From the NCBI GenBank assembly GCA_951394045.1, contig OX595985.1, positions 3,720,001 to 3,784,000 of the forward strand: a stretch of 64,000 bases of DNA. The letters are read 5' to 3'. The position numbers and the translations under genes are program-made. This stretch comes from Nitzschia sp. DOCU1 (lineage: Eukaryota > Bacillariophyta > Bacillariophyceae > Bacillariales > Bacillariaceae). Of the stretch, positions 54,297 through 64,000 are shown in pieces (positions within the stretch are counted from its first letter, which is position 1; each line of letters begins with the position of its first letter). Below the pieces are notes generated by a model. It worked only from the letters and a program-made list of their open reading frames with translations. It did not search any database and was not told where the DNA came from.

Positions 54297-57200
54297 ATGA
54301 ACATGCCTACCCCTACGACTCCGGAGCAGAAAAAAGGGATGGAGAAAGATGAAGGAAGCATTGCCTCACGAACGCGCAGATCGAAAGCAAACGACGCGTC
54401 AGATCAAACGTTCGAACCGTACAGGGGAACAGAAGCCGATCTCCGCTATTTCCTAGTCTCTTGCGTGGACCAGGCAATAAAGGGAAATAGTATCTATCTA
54501 TGCCGACCCACCAAAGACATGGAAAATCTACTACGAAAAACAGTCTTGAATTTATCAACTGCCCAATTGATGAAGATTGATAAGAGCATACTTTTGGAAA
54601 AGGTCAAGCCGGTAATTCGACCTATGGCAATGAGGCGAACAAAGCCCGGATCGGAAGAACCATACCAATTCATCCGGGGACTACTGAAAGAACAGGGACC
54701 TAAGGCTAATAGGCTGAAGAAAAGCCGAAAGCAGGAACAGAGTCAGTCAAGCCCGCCAGCGAGCCAGTGGAGCCCCCACTCAACTCAACAGGAAAAGAAA
54801 AATAGTGGAAAGAAACCTGGCACAGAGGATTCCCCACTGGACACAAAGAAATATGAGCAACCATCACTCCTCTTTACACTGAAGCCACAATCCGACTCAT
54901 CCGAGAGCTTCAAGAGCACCCAAGTGCATGAAGAAGAGGATACCCCAAAAGCAGCAGGTGGAAATACCCATCTCATGATGGAAGAGATGAGCATGCCCGA
55001 AGCACAGCCAAACGATCAGCTCATCATCAAAAATGCTCAGGCTATGGAAACCTTCATGGAACAGGGATCAATCACGGATGACTGGATCAGACGAGGAAGC
55101 CTATCATCAGGACAGGGTGTAGAAGAGGTCAAGGAACCACCCTCAGATGAAGAAGGAGACCAACCACCAGTACAGCAAATTGAAGCAAGGCACCTATCAC
55201 AAGGATCAGCCCATGAATCGGAACGACACTTCAGCCACAACTCATCTGAGGATATGGCACAGTATTGGAACCAAATTCAAAGTACCTTGGAGCGTCTAGA
55301 TCAAAAGGAGAAATTTCTAGATGATCAGATTGCACACCTCAATCAACGAGAGGAAACATTGACTATGGCCACACGTCAGGCAGAAGAGGCAATGGAACAG
55401 TTAGCAGAACAAATCAACCAAGCATCAGATATGCAAATTATACTTCACAAGGAAGTAAAAACAGTCCGAGCCATTTACAAAGACTGGGCCAATCGGCTGG
55501 GAACCCTTGAAAATATGCAAACTCGCACTGCCACTGAAATTATGGCAGCCGAAACCCCAATGATCAAAGAACAAGTGCAACTACTGCTCACAAGAGAACT
55601 GGCCAAAGCGGAGGCACAGCTCTCCAATCAGTACAAGAAGAAAATTGAAATGATGCGCTCAACAAGTATTGAGGAGTATGGACAATTTGATAACGAAATC
55701 AAGACACTTGCTGCACGAGCACTGCAGACATTCAAGGATCAAGCAACCACACAGATTGCGACATATAATTCACAACTTTGGCAAGATATTGACAGTGCCC
55801 GAGCACATGTTGGTGATGAAACCGTGACTATCAGGAAAGAAGTCACAGAACTCCGACAAGAAATCCAAGAAGTACACGGAAATGTCAAAAACAATCAAGT
55901 CACAGTGGACCAGGACCATAAAAGAAATCTTGAAGGAAGAATTCAGACTCTTGAAGACTTTGACTGGGAAACTTTTGTACAAGAACAAATTGCTAAGGAA
56001 ATGAAAGAAGTTGACATGGACCGCTTCATGAGAGAAAATGTCCCGGAACCGCAGCTGCCAGAAGGAAATTCCCCAGAAGCGAGACAAAACACCAACATGT
56101 CCTGCCACAGCACTCAATCAAGCGACTGTGGCTGTGGCCCGTGGAAAGCGGATATGGAAAAATGGCGAAATGGTGTTGATCTACTCCAAGGCCAGCTATC
56201 GATGAACTGTAACGAGGTAAATCAGCGATTGGACCGCCATCTTCAGAACTATAAGAACTGGCGTACCACAATTGAAGACAACCTAAGACAGAATCCAACT
56301 ACACCGCCAACCCGCCGGTTCTACCCAATTTGGAAGAACCCACCAGCAACAACGGAACCAGCGCCAGTGACACCTGACCCGGCCGCCCATGCTAGGGCCG
56401 AAAACATTCGGCACAACCTACGGAAATATCAGAGCGCAGATGTCCCAGAAATTATTGCTGACGACAATTATGATGAACTGGCAGTAACAACATTCTACGA
56501 GTCGTTTCGCACCACTGCTACCCATTACAACATTGAGCTGGTGCCGTTGGATGATCTAGCACAAGAAGGCACCGTGGAATCTCATGCGCTCCGAGTACTT
56601 CCCAATCCTGTACGACGCAGCATCAGTGAAACGATTTACAACAAGTTACAGTCAATTATCCCACCAGAAGTAAAATCTATGCGAAGCATCATTGACTGTT
56701 ATGCAATGGAAAGAGACGGATACAAATCGCTCTATTCCATCATGCAACAAAACTGTGAAGAACTCAAAATGATTCCAAAACGTCGAGGCCCACAATGGAA
56801 ACGAGATGAAGATGGATGGCGATACCTGGGCAAGTTTAAACGCTACTTGCATGAAGAAGAACGTCGTGGAGTAACATGGACAGAATACCAATACCAAAAA
56901 GTGGATCATCCACGATATGAGACCAAGGCAACAGCATTTCTTGCAGCACTGCTCACAGCCTCGAGACAAGGTGAAGCGGATTGGGCACCCTTTGAAATGC
57001 ATCGCCTGATGGGAAGTCTCGAAGAACACAATAGTAGGAACAATCCCATTGATCTTACTGAAGACACACTGAAGATCAATCGCTTTGGAAACAGCAATGG
57101 CCCACGTGGACGAACTCCAAGCCCACGACGCCCGCGACGTGAAATTCAATGTGAAATGTGCCACAATTTTGGTCACAATATTGACCAAGATCCATGCAGA

Positions 57201-57470
57201 ATCGGAGCACAGTGCTACCATTGCCTCCAATTCTTAGAATCGCAACCGGAGAAGGCAAAACAAAATGCAAAGGCATATTCCATGATGAATCAAGCACGAA
57301 CAGTCAAACAGATGGAAATGCAACTACCTCACCTGACTCATGTCGAACGAGAACACGTGGTCTACTCTTTGTCAACCGCCATGGCGAGCAACGACATCAT
57401 CAAGAAGAATAAACCACCAAAGGTTGCACAACTACGAGATGACGCCAGTGTTGATGAAGATCAGGAATGA
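54297..57470 (+). CDS. Gag of D, 1057 aa, with coiled coil and zinc-knuckle-like motif
   Basis: Starts ATG 54297 (MNMPTPTTPEQKKGMEKDEG) and ends TGA 57468-57470. Much longer than usual Copia Gags. After a basic N-terminal part and an acidic low-complexity region, residues about 320-580 are rich in heptad-like Glu/Gln/Leu (LERLDQKEKFLDDQIAHL), suggesting a long coiled coil. The capsid-like region follows at roughly 690-900. Near residue 950 CEMCHNFGHNIDQDPC (C-x2-C-x4-H-x6-C) and CYHC resemble a modified zinc knuckle for RNA binding. The stop is followed by 33 open codons in the same frame and then the pol ATG. Confidence 0.88.
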   Translation: MNMPTPTTPEQKKGMEKDEGSIASRTRRSKANDASDQTFEPYRGTEADLRYFLVSCVDQAIKGNSIYLCRPTKDMENLLRKTVLNLSTAQLMKIDKSILLEKVKPVIRPMAMRRTKPGSEEPYQFIRGLLKEQGPKANRLKKSRKQEQSQSSPPASQWSPHSTQQEKKNSGKKPGTEDSPLDTKKYEQPSLLFTLKPQSDSSESFKSTQVHEEEDTPKAAGGNTHLMMEEMSMPEAQPNDQLIIKNAQAMETFMEQGSITDDWIRRGSLSSGQGVEEVKEPPSDEEGDQPPVQQIEARHLSQGSAHESERHFSHNSSEDMAQYWNQIQSTLERLDQKEKFLDDQIAHLNQREETLTMATRQAEEAMEQLAEQINQASDMQIILHKEVKTVRAIYKDWANRLGTLENMQTRTATEIMAAETPMIKEQVQLLLTRELAKAEAQLSNQYKKKIEMMRSTSIEEYGQFDNEIKTLAARALQTFKDQATTQIATYNSQLWQDIDSARAHVGDETVTIRKEVTELRQEIQEVHGNVKNNQVTVDQDHKRNLEGRIQTLEDFDWETFVQEQIAKEMKEVDMDRFMRENVPEPQLPEGNSPEARQNTNMSCHSTQSSDCGCGPWKADMEKWRNGVDLLQGQLSMNCNEVNQRLDRHLQNYKNWRTTIEDNLRQNPTTPPTRRFYPIWKNPPATTEPAPVTPDPAAHARAENIRHNLRKYQSADVPEIIADDNYDELAVTTFYESFRTTATHYNIELVPLDDLAQEGTVESHALRVLPNPVRRSISETIYNKLQSIIPPEVKSMRSIIDCYAMERDGYKSLYSIMQQNCEELKMIPKRRGPQWKRDEDGWRYLGKFKRYLHEEERRGVTWTEYQYQKVDHPRYETKATAFLAALLTASRQGEADWAPFEMHRLMGSLEEHNSRNNPIDLTEDTLKINRFGNSNGPRGRTPSPRRPRREIQCEMCHNFGHNIDQDPCRIGAQCYHCLQFLESQPEKAKQNAKAYSMMNQARTVKQMEMQLPHLTHVEREHVVYSLSTAMASNDIIKKNKPPKVAQLRDDASVDEDQE

Positions 57471-60400
57471 AGCCAGGCCGGGGAGAAACCTCTGCATTCC
57501 ACCTGGCCTCAAGCACATCCCACTGGAAAGGACAACCGCCCGCCAAGACCATCAAAGCCCAAGAAAGAGATGCTATATGACGACGATAACAAGTCTGAAA
57601 CCGCACCTCGTGTATATCTTGGACAAAATTCAGGATGGACATCGCACCTGGGACAGTCAGTCAGGCGCATTGAACTCAACGAGATTTGGAGGAAAATGGG
57701 ATTACTGGATGTAATACAAGAATGCAAGGACGATCACAAGGGTACAGTTACAGATATCATCAGCACACGGACAAACATTCCAATTGATCCGCCACCCACA
57801 GTTGAGATTAATACGAATGCACTGATTCCAACGGATGCAATGACCACTGATATTTCACCTTCAGCATACAGAGTGAACAACCACTACTCACGACGTATTG
57901 TTCATAAATTCTATCTCAGAAAGACCGACATGTCTCATTGCACCCGCGAAGCGGTATGGCGAGCCATACAAGGTGACACAGGCGCAAATTGCACCGCCAC
58001 GAATGATCGAACAATCCTTTGGCAATTCCAAGTTCTACGACAGCCAATCCCTATCGCTACATACAACGCCGACACAGCTAATGAACAAACATGCTACGCA
58101 ACAGGCATGGGTATTATTAAGCTGATATCGGATGACAATAGCATCCTGGAATGTCGTGCACTATACCGTCCAACTGCAACTGGGACGATATTATCCCCAC
58201 ATCGTATTATGATGGACAAGAATGGCATTGAAGAATTCAACCACCGTGGCATGAAGAATGGAAGCGGCAAAATAGAATTTCGTGACAAGGAAGGTCGCTT
58301 CATAGCAGGGATCACCATGACATCCAAACGTGATGGGATTTATATGGCTTCCAATCAGATCCTCATCCCAAAAGAAAATAGCACCTGTGGCATGGCAATT
58401 GAAACAGAAGAAGACGAACTCCGACTACATCACCACAAGATGTCAGAGGACACAACACCGCCACCACTCACAGAAGAATGGAATATCAACCAAGCAACCG
58501 CACCCACTATCAGCGACGCCAAACGCCTCTCGCAAAACCTGTATAACATGGAGCTTTGGCATCAGCGAATGGGTCATGTTGGATGGCGCACATTGCAAAA
58601 GACCCGGGAAATGGTGGATGGAATTCCAACACTACCCTTGCAAGACTCCGGTTTCCACTGTCCATACTGCGACGCATCAAAACAAACGAAAAAGTCAGGT
58701 AACAAAACGGCCAAGAGAGAAACATTTGAACCTGGCACAGCATTCCATATGGACCTTGGCTTTGTATCGGGACCATCCAATCTGGAAGATGTGCTCCACA
58801 AGGGCTCCACCCCAAAAATGACAACCCAAAAGTCATACGATGGTCATGTAGCATATCTACTCATCGTGGATGCAGCCACCAGATACTCATGGGTATTCCT
58901 GCTCAAGGACAAACGACCGCCACTTCGGATCATCGAAGCCTTCCTTGAAACCAATGGATGCGCCAAGCAATACCGCAAATGTCAGGAAATCTCAACGTCA
59001 CCAATTGGAACACTCGCTCGATCCCAAGAATTCAAGATTGCCTGTGCCAAATATGGATTCAAGATAAAACAGCGTCACTACGACCATGGCCTTGATCACC
59101 CGGTATTCACGGTAACCACGGATAATGGAACCGAGCTGTCCGGATCAGAAGAGTTTCGCAGTGTAGTATTTGAACAAGGATATCTCCCACAAACAACGGC
59201 CCCAGATGGATCTAGCCAATCGGGAAAAGGCGAAAGGCCTCATCGAACCCTCAAGGAACGCACCAGATGTATGCTGTACACAGCAGGACTCGGCACGGAA
59301 TTTTGGAGCGACGCCATACTACATGCAAACTGGCTTCAAAACAGGACCTATCATTCAGCGATTGAGGACACTCCCTATCGAGCCTGGACGGGACGAAAGC
59401 CAACATTAGATGGCCTATTAACTTTCGGCTGCAAGATTACATCAAAGAAAACAGGCAAACGCCCAAGCACCAATGACCCGCATGTCTACGATGGAATATT
59501 TCTTGGATACCGAGCAACGATGGACAATATAGTATTTTGGAATACAAAGTCAAAACAAAAAATGACTACCAGACACTACACAGTTGATGAACTGGAATAT
59601 GGACGACATCCCGAGGACCGCAGCCCCGCATCGAAATTTCTATTGGAGAAGAAAACTGGCACTGCACACGAAGAACGCAGAAGTGACATATTGCACGATC
59701 AAACAGTTCAACTCGACCCAGACAAAGTCCTCATTCTAGGTGATGAAACTACCGCTGCCGCAGCCACATTCCGAGTTAACAGTATCAAACGCCCTACAAC
59801 GGCAGAACTGCACCGTCAACTTCGCCTTCTGGATTTCAGCACTGACCTCTTTGGCCCAGCAATCATTGAGGAAATCCCCCTGCATACTGCACACACAACA
59901 CTAGGACTCATTGTTCGCCCACACCCTGATCTCAACAACACTGTTCTATTCGAACGGTGTAAACCTGGTACCATGGCCCATAAAAACATCAGAAGATGGC
60001 GAAGTCGACTCAAAGGTGCTCTAGTCAAGAGTGTGGGGGGATACTCCATTCAAACCCCACAGGACATTCAACGAATCTTGGCCGAACACAGGCGAAAGAA
60101 GGCCACAACAATCGCCATTGAATTTTCTCTTCCACAGTGGAGCGGAACGAATGGTGAAGGTCTCCCTATGCTACACTTTGACCAATTGAATGTCATTGCT
60201 CACCATCTACATGCCATTGAAACTGGGGAAGATCTCTGGAAGGACAAAACCAGATGGCCGGACATCACGGATGAAATGCTAGATTCATGTATCCAGAAAG
60301 GCATCGCAGTTCCGAAGCTCACACGGAGGAAGCTCAAGCTTCAAGAGGATTGGTTAGATTTTCAGCGCTCGGAATGGTCACAACTGGACAAATATGAAAA

Positions 60401-62123
60401 ACAAGGAATGTTCGGAGAACCTTGTACACGACCCCAGGGCGTCACAACGCTACCATGGGTATGGACATACTTGTACAAGCCGGACCCCATCACCTTTGAA
60501 CCAAAAGCTAAAGCACGTGGAACATGCAACGGTGGCCCCCGCTATGGAAAGGTTGTCACGCTTGCCGAAACATTTGCGGCTTGTCTAGAACAACCCGCAC
60601 ACCGTCTTGCATGGGCACTTACCGCAGCATGCAATCACATCGCACTTGGATGTGATGTTGCCAACGCCTTTGCTGAAGCGGATGCACCAGAAGAGCCATT
60701 CTACATGGAAGTGGACGACCAATTCAATACATGGTGGACGCAACATCTGGGAAAACCACCCATCCCACAAGGCTACGTGATCCCGATATTGAAAAATCTT
60801 CAGGGGCATCCTGAAGCCCCGCGCCTGTGGTCAAAGCACATCGATGATATCATCCAGAATAAATTGCATTTTGCATCCACGACCCACGAACCGTGTCTCT
60901 ACCACAAACGCGTAACTTCGCCCGACACCACAGCTCAAGATGATGCAGACACTCTCATATTTGTACTGCGACAGGTTGATGACTTCATGATATCCGCCCC
61001 AACAAAGATTGCGGCAGATCAAGTTCGACAACACATTCAACAACATATGACGAACACTCTGAATGACTTGGGAGTTATCCAACGCTTCAATGGTGTGGAC
61101 ATCCGTCAAACCAAGCACTACGTGAAACTGCATTGTGAATCGTATATTGACAAGATTGTCTCACATCATGGCTGGATGCAGGACAAAGCAGCAAACAACC
61201 CGATTCCAATGCGAACAGACACTGCTTACCAATCAGAACTTGAGACCACTGAAGGACCGACAGACCCCACTGAGCAAAAAGCACTGGAGGACAGCATGGG
61301 TTTTAGCTATCGACAAGCAATCGGTGAACTGATCTTTGCTCTGACCATCTGCAGACTTGATATCTCAGCTGCAGTCATCAAACTGAGTCAATACTCGGAG
61401 GCACCGGCACGATGTCACTACCAAGCAGTACGCCATGTTTTTGCATATCTTCATGCCACCAAGACAGAGGGGATTTATTACTGGAGACCGGAACCACATG
61501 ATGCCCTGCCCGATGAACCACTCCCAACTCATACTACAATTGAGACGATCCTGGCGCAATTCAAACAAGCCCCAGATGCTCTTTCCCTACTCGGGGCATC
61601 TGACTCTACTTGGGGGAACGATCGGAAACATCGCCGTTCAACAAGCGGCATTGTTTTCATGCTGGCTGGAGGTGCCATATATTACCGTACCCGAATACAA
61701 CCAACAATCGCCCTGAGTTCGACAGAAGCGGAACTAGCGGCAATGGCAGATGCTGGAAAAGCAGCATTATATTTACGCTCAATCCTGGAGGAACTCGGCA
61801 TCGAGCAAACAGAGCCAACACCAATCTCAGTGGACAATCGTGGCGCAAGACAATTTACAAATGCCCAACAACCTACGAGGCGCACACGACACATTGAGAT
61901 GAAAGAACTTGTCATTCAACAATGGACTGATGAAGAACAAATCACATTTGACGAAGTCAGCACTCAATTCAACCCAAGTGACTCCCTCAGCAAAGCCCTC
62001 GGTCGCGTCAAATTCTACGAGCAAAATGATATCCTTATGGGACGACGACGACCCCAATTCACCACGACAAAAACCACGGTAAACACTCTCCACTTCAAGA
62101 ATCCACGAGAATACATGATCTAG
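57471..62123 (+). CDS. Pol of D: protease, integrase, RT, RNase H (1517 aa from ATG 57570)
   Basis: Open in the gag frame from directly after the gag TGA; the first ATG is at 57570. Counted from that ATG: protease GDTGANC near residue 134; integrase zinc finger WHQRMGH and CPYCDASK near 330-370; catalytic FHMDLG, VTTDNGTEL and KGERPHRTLKE near 393, 517 and 553; RT with ALGCDVANAFAEAD near 1028 and VLRQVDDFMIS near 1134 (QVDD where many Copia RTs have YVDD); RNase H GASDSTW, SSTEAELAAM, SVDNRGA and PSDSLSKAL from about 1343. Expression is probably by UGA readthrough as Gag-Pol, though independent initiation at 57570 is possible. All catalytic residues look intact. Confidence 0.92.
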   Translation, partial: SQAGEKPLHSTWPQAHPTGKDNRPPRPSKPKKEMLYDDDNKSETAPRVYLGQNSGWTSHLGQSVRRIELNEIWRKMGLLDVIQECKDDHKGTVTDIISTRTNIPIDPPPTVEINTNALIPTDAMTTDISPSAYRVNNHYSRRIVHKFYLRKTDMSHCTREAVWRAIQGDTGANCTATNDRTILWQFQVLRQPIPIATYNADTANEQTCYATGMGIIKLISDDNSILECRALYRPTATGTILSPHRIMMDKNGIEEFNHRGMKNGSGKIEFRDKEGRFIAGITMTSKRDGIYMASNQILIPKENSTCGMAIETEEDELRLHHHKMSEDTTPPPLTEEWNINQATAPTISDAKRLSQNLYNMELWHQRMGHVGWRTLQKTREMVDGIPTLPLQDSGFHCPYCDASKQTKKSGNKTAKRETFEPGTAFHMDLGFVSGPSNLEDVLHKGSTPKMTTQKSYDGHVAYLLIVDAATRYSWVFLLKDKRPPLRIIEAFLETNGCAKQYRKCQEISTSPIGTLARSQEFKIACAKYGFKIKQRHYDHGLDHPVFTVTTDNGTELSGSEEFRSVVFEQGYLPQTTAPDGSSQSGKGERPHRTLKERTRCMLYTAGLGTEFWSDAILHANWLQNRTYHSAIEDTPYRAWTGRKPTLDGLLTFGCKITSKKTGKRPSTNDPHVYDGIFLGYRATMDNIVFWNTKSKQKMTTRHYTVDELEYGRHPEDRSPASKFLLEKKTGTAHEERRSDILHDQTVQLDPDKVLILGDETTAAAATFRVNSIKRPTTAELHRQLRLLDFSTDLFGPAIIEEIPLHTAHTTLGLIVRPHPDLNNTVLFERCKPGTMAHKNIRRWRSRLKGALVKSVGGYSIQTPQDIQRILAEHRRKKATTIAIEFSLPQWSGTNGEGLPMLHFDQLNVIAHHLHAIETGEDLWKDKTRWPDITDEMLDSCIQKGIAVPKLTRRKLKLQEDWLDFQRSEWSQLDKYEKQGMFGEPCTRPQGVTTLPWVWTYLYKPDPITFEPKAKARGTCNGGPRYGKVVTLAETFAACLEQPAHRLAWALTAACNHIALGCDVANAFAEADAPEEPFYMEVDDQFNTWWTQHLGKPPIPQGYVIPILKNLQGHPEAPRLWSKHIDDIIQNKLHFASTTHEPCLYHKRVTSPDTTAQDDADTLIFVLRQVDDFMISAPTKIAADQVRQHIQQHMTNTLNDLGVIQRFNGVDIRQTKHYVKLHCESYIDKIVSHHGWMQDKAANNPIPMRTDTAYQSELETTEGPTDPTEQKALEDSMGFSYRQAIGELIFALTICRLDISAAVIKLSQYSEAPARCHYQAVRHVFAYLHATKTEGIYYWRPEPHDALPDEPLPTHTTIETILAQFKQAPDALSLLGASDSTWGNDRKHRRSTSGIVFMLAGGAIYYRTRIQPTIALSSTEAELAAMADAGKAALYLRSILEELGIEQTEPTPISVDNRGARQFTNAQQPTRRTRHIEMKELVIQQWTDEEQITFDEVSTQFNPSDSLSKALGRVKFYEQNDILMGRRRPQFTTTKTTVNTLHFKNPREYMI

Positions 62124-62134
62124 ATTCTAGAAGT

Positions 62135-62143
62135 GTGGGGGGA
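62135..62143 (+). other. Polypurine tract of D
   Basis: A purine-rich run (TGGGGGGA at its core) directly abuts the 3' LTR start at 62144, where plus-strand DNA synthesis is primed in LTR elements. Confidence 0.65.
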
Positions 62144-62234
62144 TGTGAGGGAGTAGACTAGTAGGACCAATAAGGTCACTCTTAGTGGATACCAGTTACT
62201 ACGTATACCACAACTAGAGTCCACAGCATCTACA
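62144..62234 (+). repeat. 3' LTR of D (91 bp)
   Basis: Identical by eye to the 5' LTR and followed by GAGGG (62235-62239). Confidence 0.93.
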
Positions 62235-62239
62235 GAGGG

Positions 62240-62469
62240 CAGTCGTACGCAACAGCGACCAAACACTCGCGAACTTTTGAAATTGGGCCCATCGAAGCAT
62301 GAAACCCATTCACTTCAATATCATATTGGTAGACATATAACACATAACATCCGCTCTCAGAGAAAGCGCAAGTATCCGCATGAGAATCGAGCTCACATCT
62401 CCACACCTGAACCACAGCTCCAGACGACGACGATGCAATCCGGTGCAAGGATGCAGCTCTTCTTCCTAG
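62240..62469 (-). pseudogene. Pol of B5, 5' end with protease active site
   Basis: Minus-strand continuation of B5 pol on the right of element D: from the gag TGA (62470-62472) through LDSHADTC to the D insertion at YDCPL. Joins 53956 once D and one GAGGG are removed. Confidence 0.88.
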
Positions 62470-63965
62470 TCAGTTGCTCCCACCATTGTTTCGATTTCCA
62501 TTATTATTTCGCCTGGTCATATTGTCCCCCATGTTGTTGTTGTTATTATTATTGTTCGTCGCTGGGGTGGTCGATGCTTCATTCTGATTCGAGGTAAAAG
62601 TAGTTCCACCGGAAGATTGGGTAGAAGAAACATTTCTTTCACGATTACGGGCACGCTGTTCATTCACATAGTCTCGTTCCTCCCTGGTAAAAGTAGCCCA
62701 GATAGTTGGAGGGTACGACCCGTTGTTCAGCAGGTGTCCTGATTCAGAGAAGCGACCGCCGCCGCCACGACCACGACCTCCGCGACCGCCCCCCCTGCCA
62801 CGGCCTCTCCCCTGATTCCTGCTCCCTCTTCCGCCTCTTCCTGAGGCATTGTATCCTCGGCCACCTCCACGGCCTGAATTATCATTTTGTGTCACGGACG
62901 AAATATTACGAGGCAAGGGGTTACGCGAGGCCAACGATTCATTGGCAGCGAGTTGCCCGCCCAAGAAATCAACGGCAAGCTGATAGTCGTTCGAGCGACG
63001 ATCATCCCCAGCAATTAATCCTTTTGCGACCTGGAGCTTCGGATCGCTGATAGCATCCAGGAGAGTACGAACTTTGGAGTTTTCACTCCTAGCCTCACCA
63101 TGGTCAGCCAAATCGGTGAAGGCAGAAGTTAAACGAGCAACGAAGCCCTGCCAGGTAAAGTTGCGTGCTTTACCGTTCCAGAACGTTGTGGCGATAACAC
63201 GATCAGCTTCCAATTTCAATTGATTAACGTGGCTTGCCCCAGTATACTGGGACTTGATGGCATGGTAAGCGGCCCGACCATTCTTGGTCGAGGCATTGCC
63301 TTTCACGAAAGACCACGCCTCGGTCCCATGAGTAACTGGCGGACCATGAGCCATAGTTTCTCATTGTTGGCAGCATAAACAGCCCCGTTGTGAGACGCAC
63401 GACGAATAAGCTCCTCGTGGAATGAGGGCTGGCCATATCCAAGCGGGTCATTTGCGAGATCCGGAACATCGACAACGGTACGAACGAGGTAAGCCAATGG
63501 AAGTCTCTCCAAGCCGTAAGACGAGTGGACCCACGCTTCCATGTTTTCGATAGTTTCACGCGCTTTCTTGGAAGTAGTGAACTTTTCGGGGAAGTCGGGA
63601 TTCCCGGCAGCAATCACCTCATCAATCTGCAGCTTGTACTGCCACAAGGTTCTCAAAACGTTACGAGTTGCAGCAGCAGCGTTCCAAGGGCGACCAACAA
63701 CAGCATACAAATAACGAAGATAATAGGCAAGTTGTTTCAAACGCAAAGCATGGTTCTGGCCAATGAGGACCCCGGGATTGGGGTTGCCACCAACCTGTCC
63801 CCCAGGACGACGAATGGTAGCACACAAACGATCAACATCATCATTGGTCAGTTGGCGAAACTCCTCAGGGTCATCAAAACCTTGGTCGGTGACAGCCGTG
63901 GACTGGGTCCCATCAAAACCAAGGGTGGCCTCAAGGTAATTACGAAAAGCGACAGCAGCAGCCAT
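62470..63965 (-). pseudogene. Gag of B5, frameshifted
   Basis: ATG at 63963-63965. Same RGG-type Gag as other B copies with TGA CTA G at its end. A one-base deletion near 63335 (GTAACTGGCGG for GTAACATGGCGG) breaks the frame about 210 codons in. There is also a 3-bp insertion giving an extra Val (near 63697) and a changed RGG region near 62785. Confidence 0.88.
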
Positions 63966-64000
63966 GTTGATCAGAAACGAACGTGGTACGAGGGTACGGT

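Larger units (their letters stand above)
53962..62234 (+). mobile_element. Copia-type LTR retrotransposon D, complete (8273 bp), probably young
   Basis: Two identical 91-bp LTRs (53962-54052 and 62144-62234), TGTGAGGG...CATCTACA, are flanked by the 5-bp target duplication GAGGG in the protease gene of B5. The interior has one Gag and one Pol frame without internal defects, separated only by an in-frame TGA. Protease-integrase-RT-RNase H order is Copia type. Intact frames and identical LTRs suggest it may be active. Confidence 0.95.
49784..64000 (-). mobile_element. Copia B5 on minus strand, interrupted by Copia D; 5' end off window
   Basis: 3' LTR at 49784-49949 (166 bp), pol 50105-53956 and 62240-62469, gag 62470-63965, and leader to the window edge. 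The left target duplication candidate is ATAT (49780-49783). The element is split in its protease by element D. A 4-bp duplication in pol (about 52271-52278) and a one-base deletion in gag (about 63335) shift frame, while the Arg codons mutated to TGA in other copies are intact. Confidence 0.9.

Overview
The window looks like a transposon-rich stretch of a stramenopile nuclear genome, most likely a pennate diatom. This is inferred from large intron-poor reading frames, several Ty1/copia-type retrotransposons of the kind described as CoDi in diatoms, a Gypsy-type Gag, short GT-AG introns and degenerate TTAGGG-type repeats. I recognise no ordinary housekeeping gene. Almost everything is mobile DNA or genes of the kind carried by mobile DNA. 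Family letters A to E are labels used only here.

Layout. 1-5200: a minus-strand gene that appears to fuse a DDE-type transposase core with a WRN/RNase D-type 3'-5' exonuclease, divergent from a small ORF and the C-terminal half of a Pif1-like helicase. 5200-6700: spacer with two short tandem duplications. 6700-8679: 5' part of an old Copia element (A). 8680-24129: two near-identical plus-strand Copia elements (B1, B2) and one solo B LTR, separated by repeated copies of the same 1195-bp piece of A. The arrangement is a tandem array with a 7367-bp unit. 24130-37435: a partial Gypsy LTR (C) split by a minus-strand B element (B4), which is itself split by another (B3). 37436-39569: the IN/RT part of A, interrupted by a 543-bp miniature LTR element (E). 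About 39563-41125: Gypsy C 5' LTR and truncated gag. 41050-49783: a block of unusual genes: a SET-like protein, a zinc/OB-like protein, a spliced gene of unknown function, and a Pif1-type helicase fused to a GIY-YIG nuclease. 49784-64000: Copia B5 (minus), inserted in the helicase gene and itself carrying a complete young Copia element D (53962-62234).

How the parts work. The Copia elements encode Gag, aspartic protease, integrase, reverse transcriptase and RNase H for copy-and-paste transposition. In B and D, gag and pol lie in one frame separated by a single UGA; in B the context is UGA CUAG, a known readthrough context. Target-site duplications let insertion order be read: A and the helicase locus are older, then C and E, then the B copies, then D, whose two 91-bp LTRs are identical. 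B has unusual LTR ends (C...G, not TG...CA) and 4-bp target duplications. The helicase/GIY-YIG locus and the transposase-exonuclease gene are the best candidates for poorly described systems.
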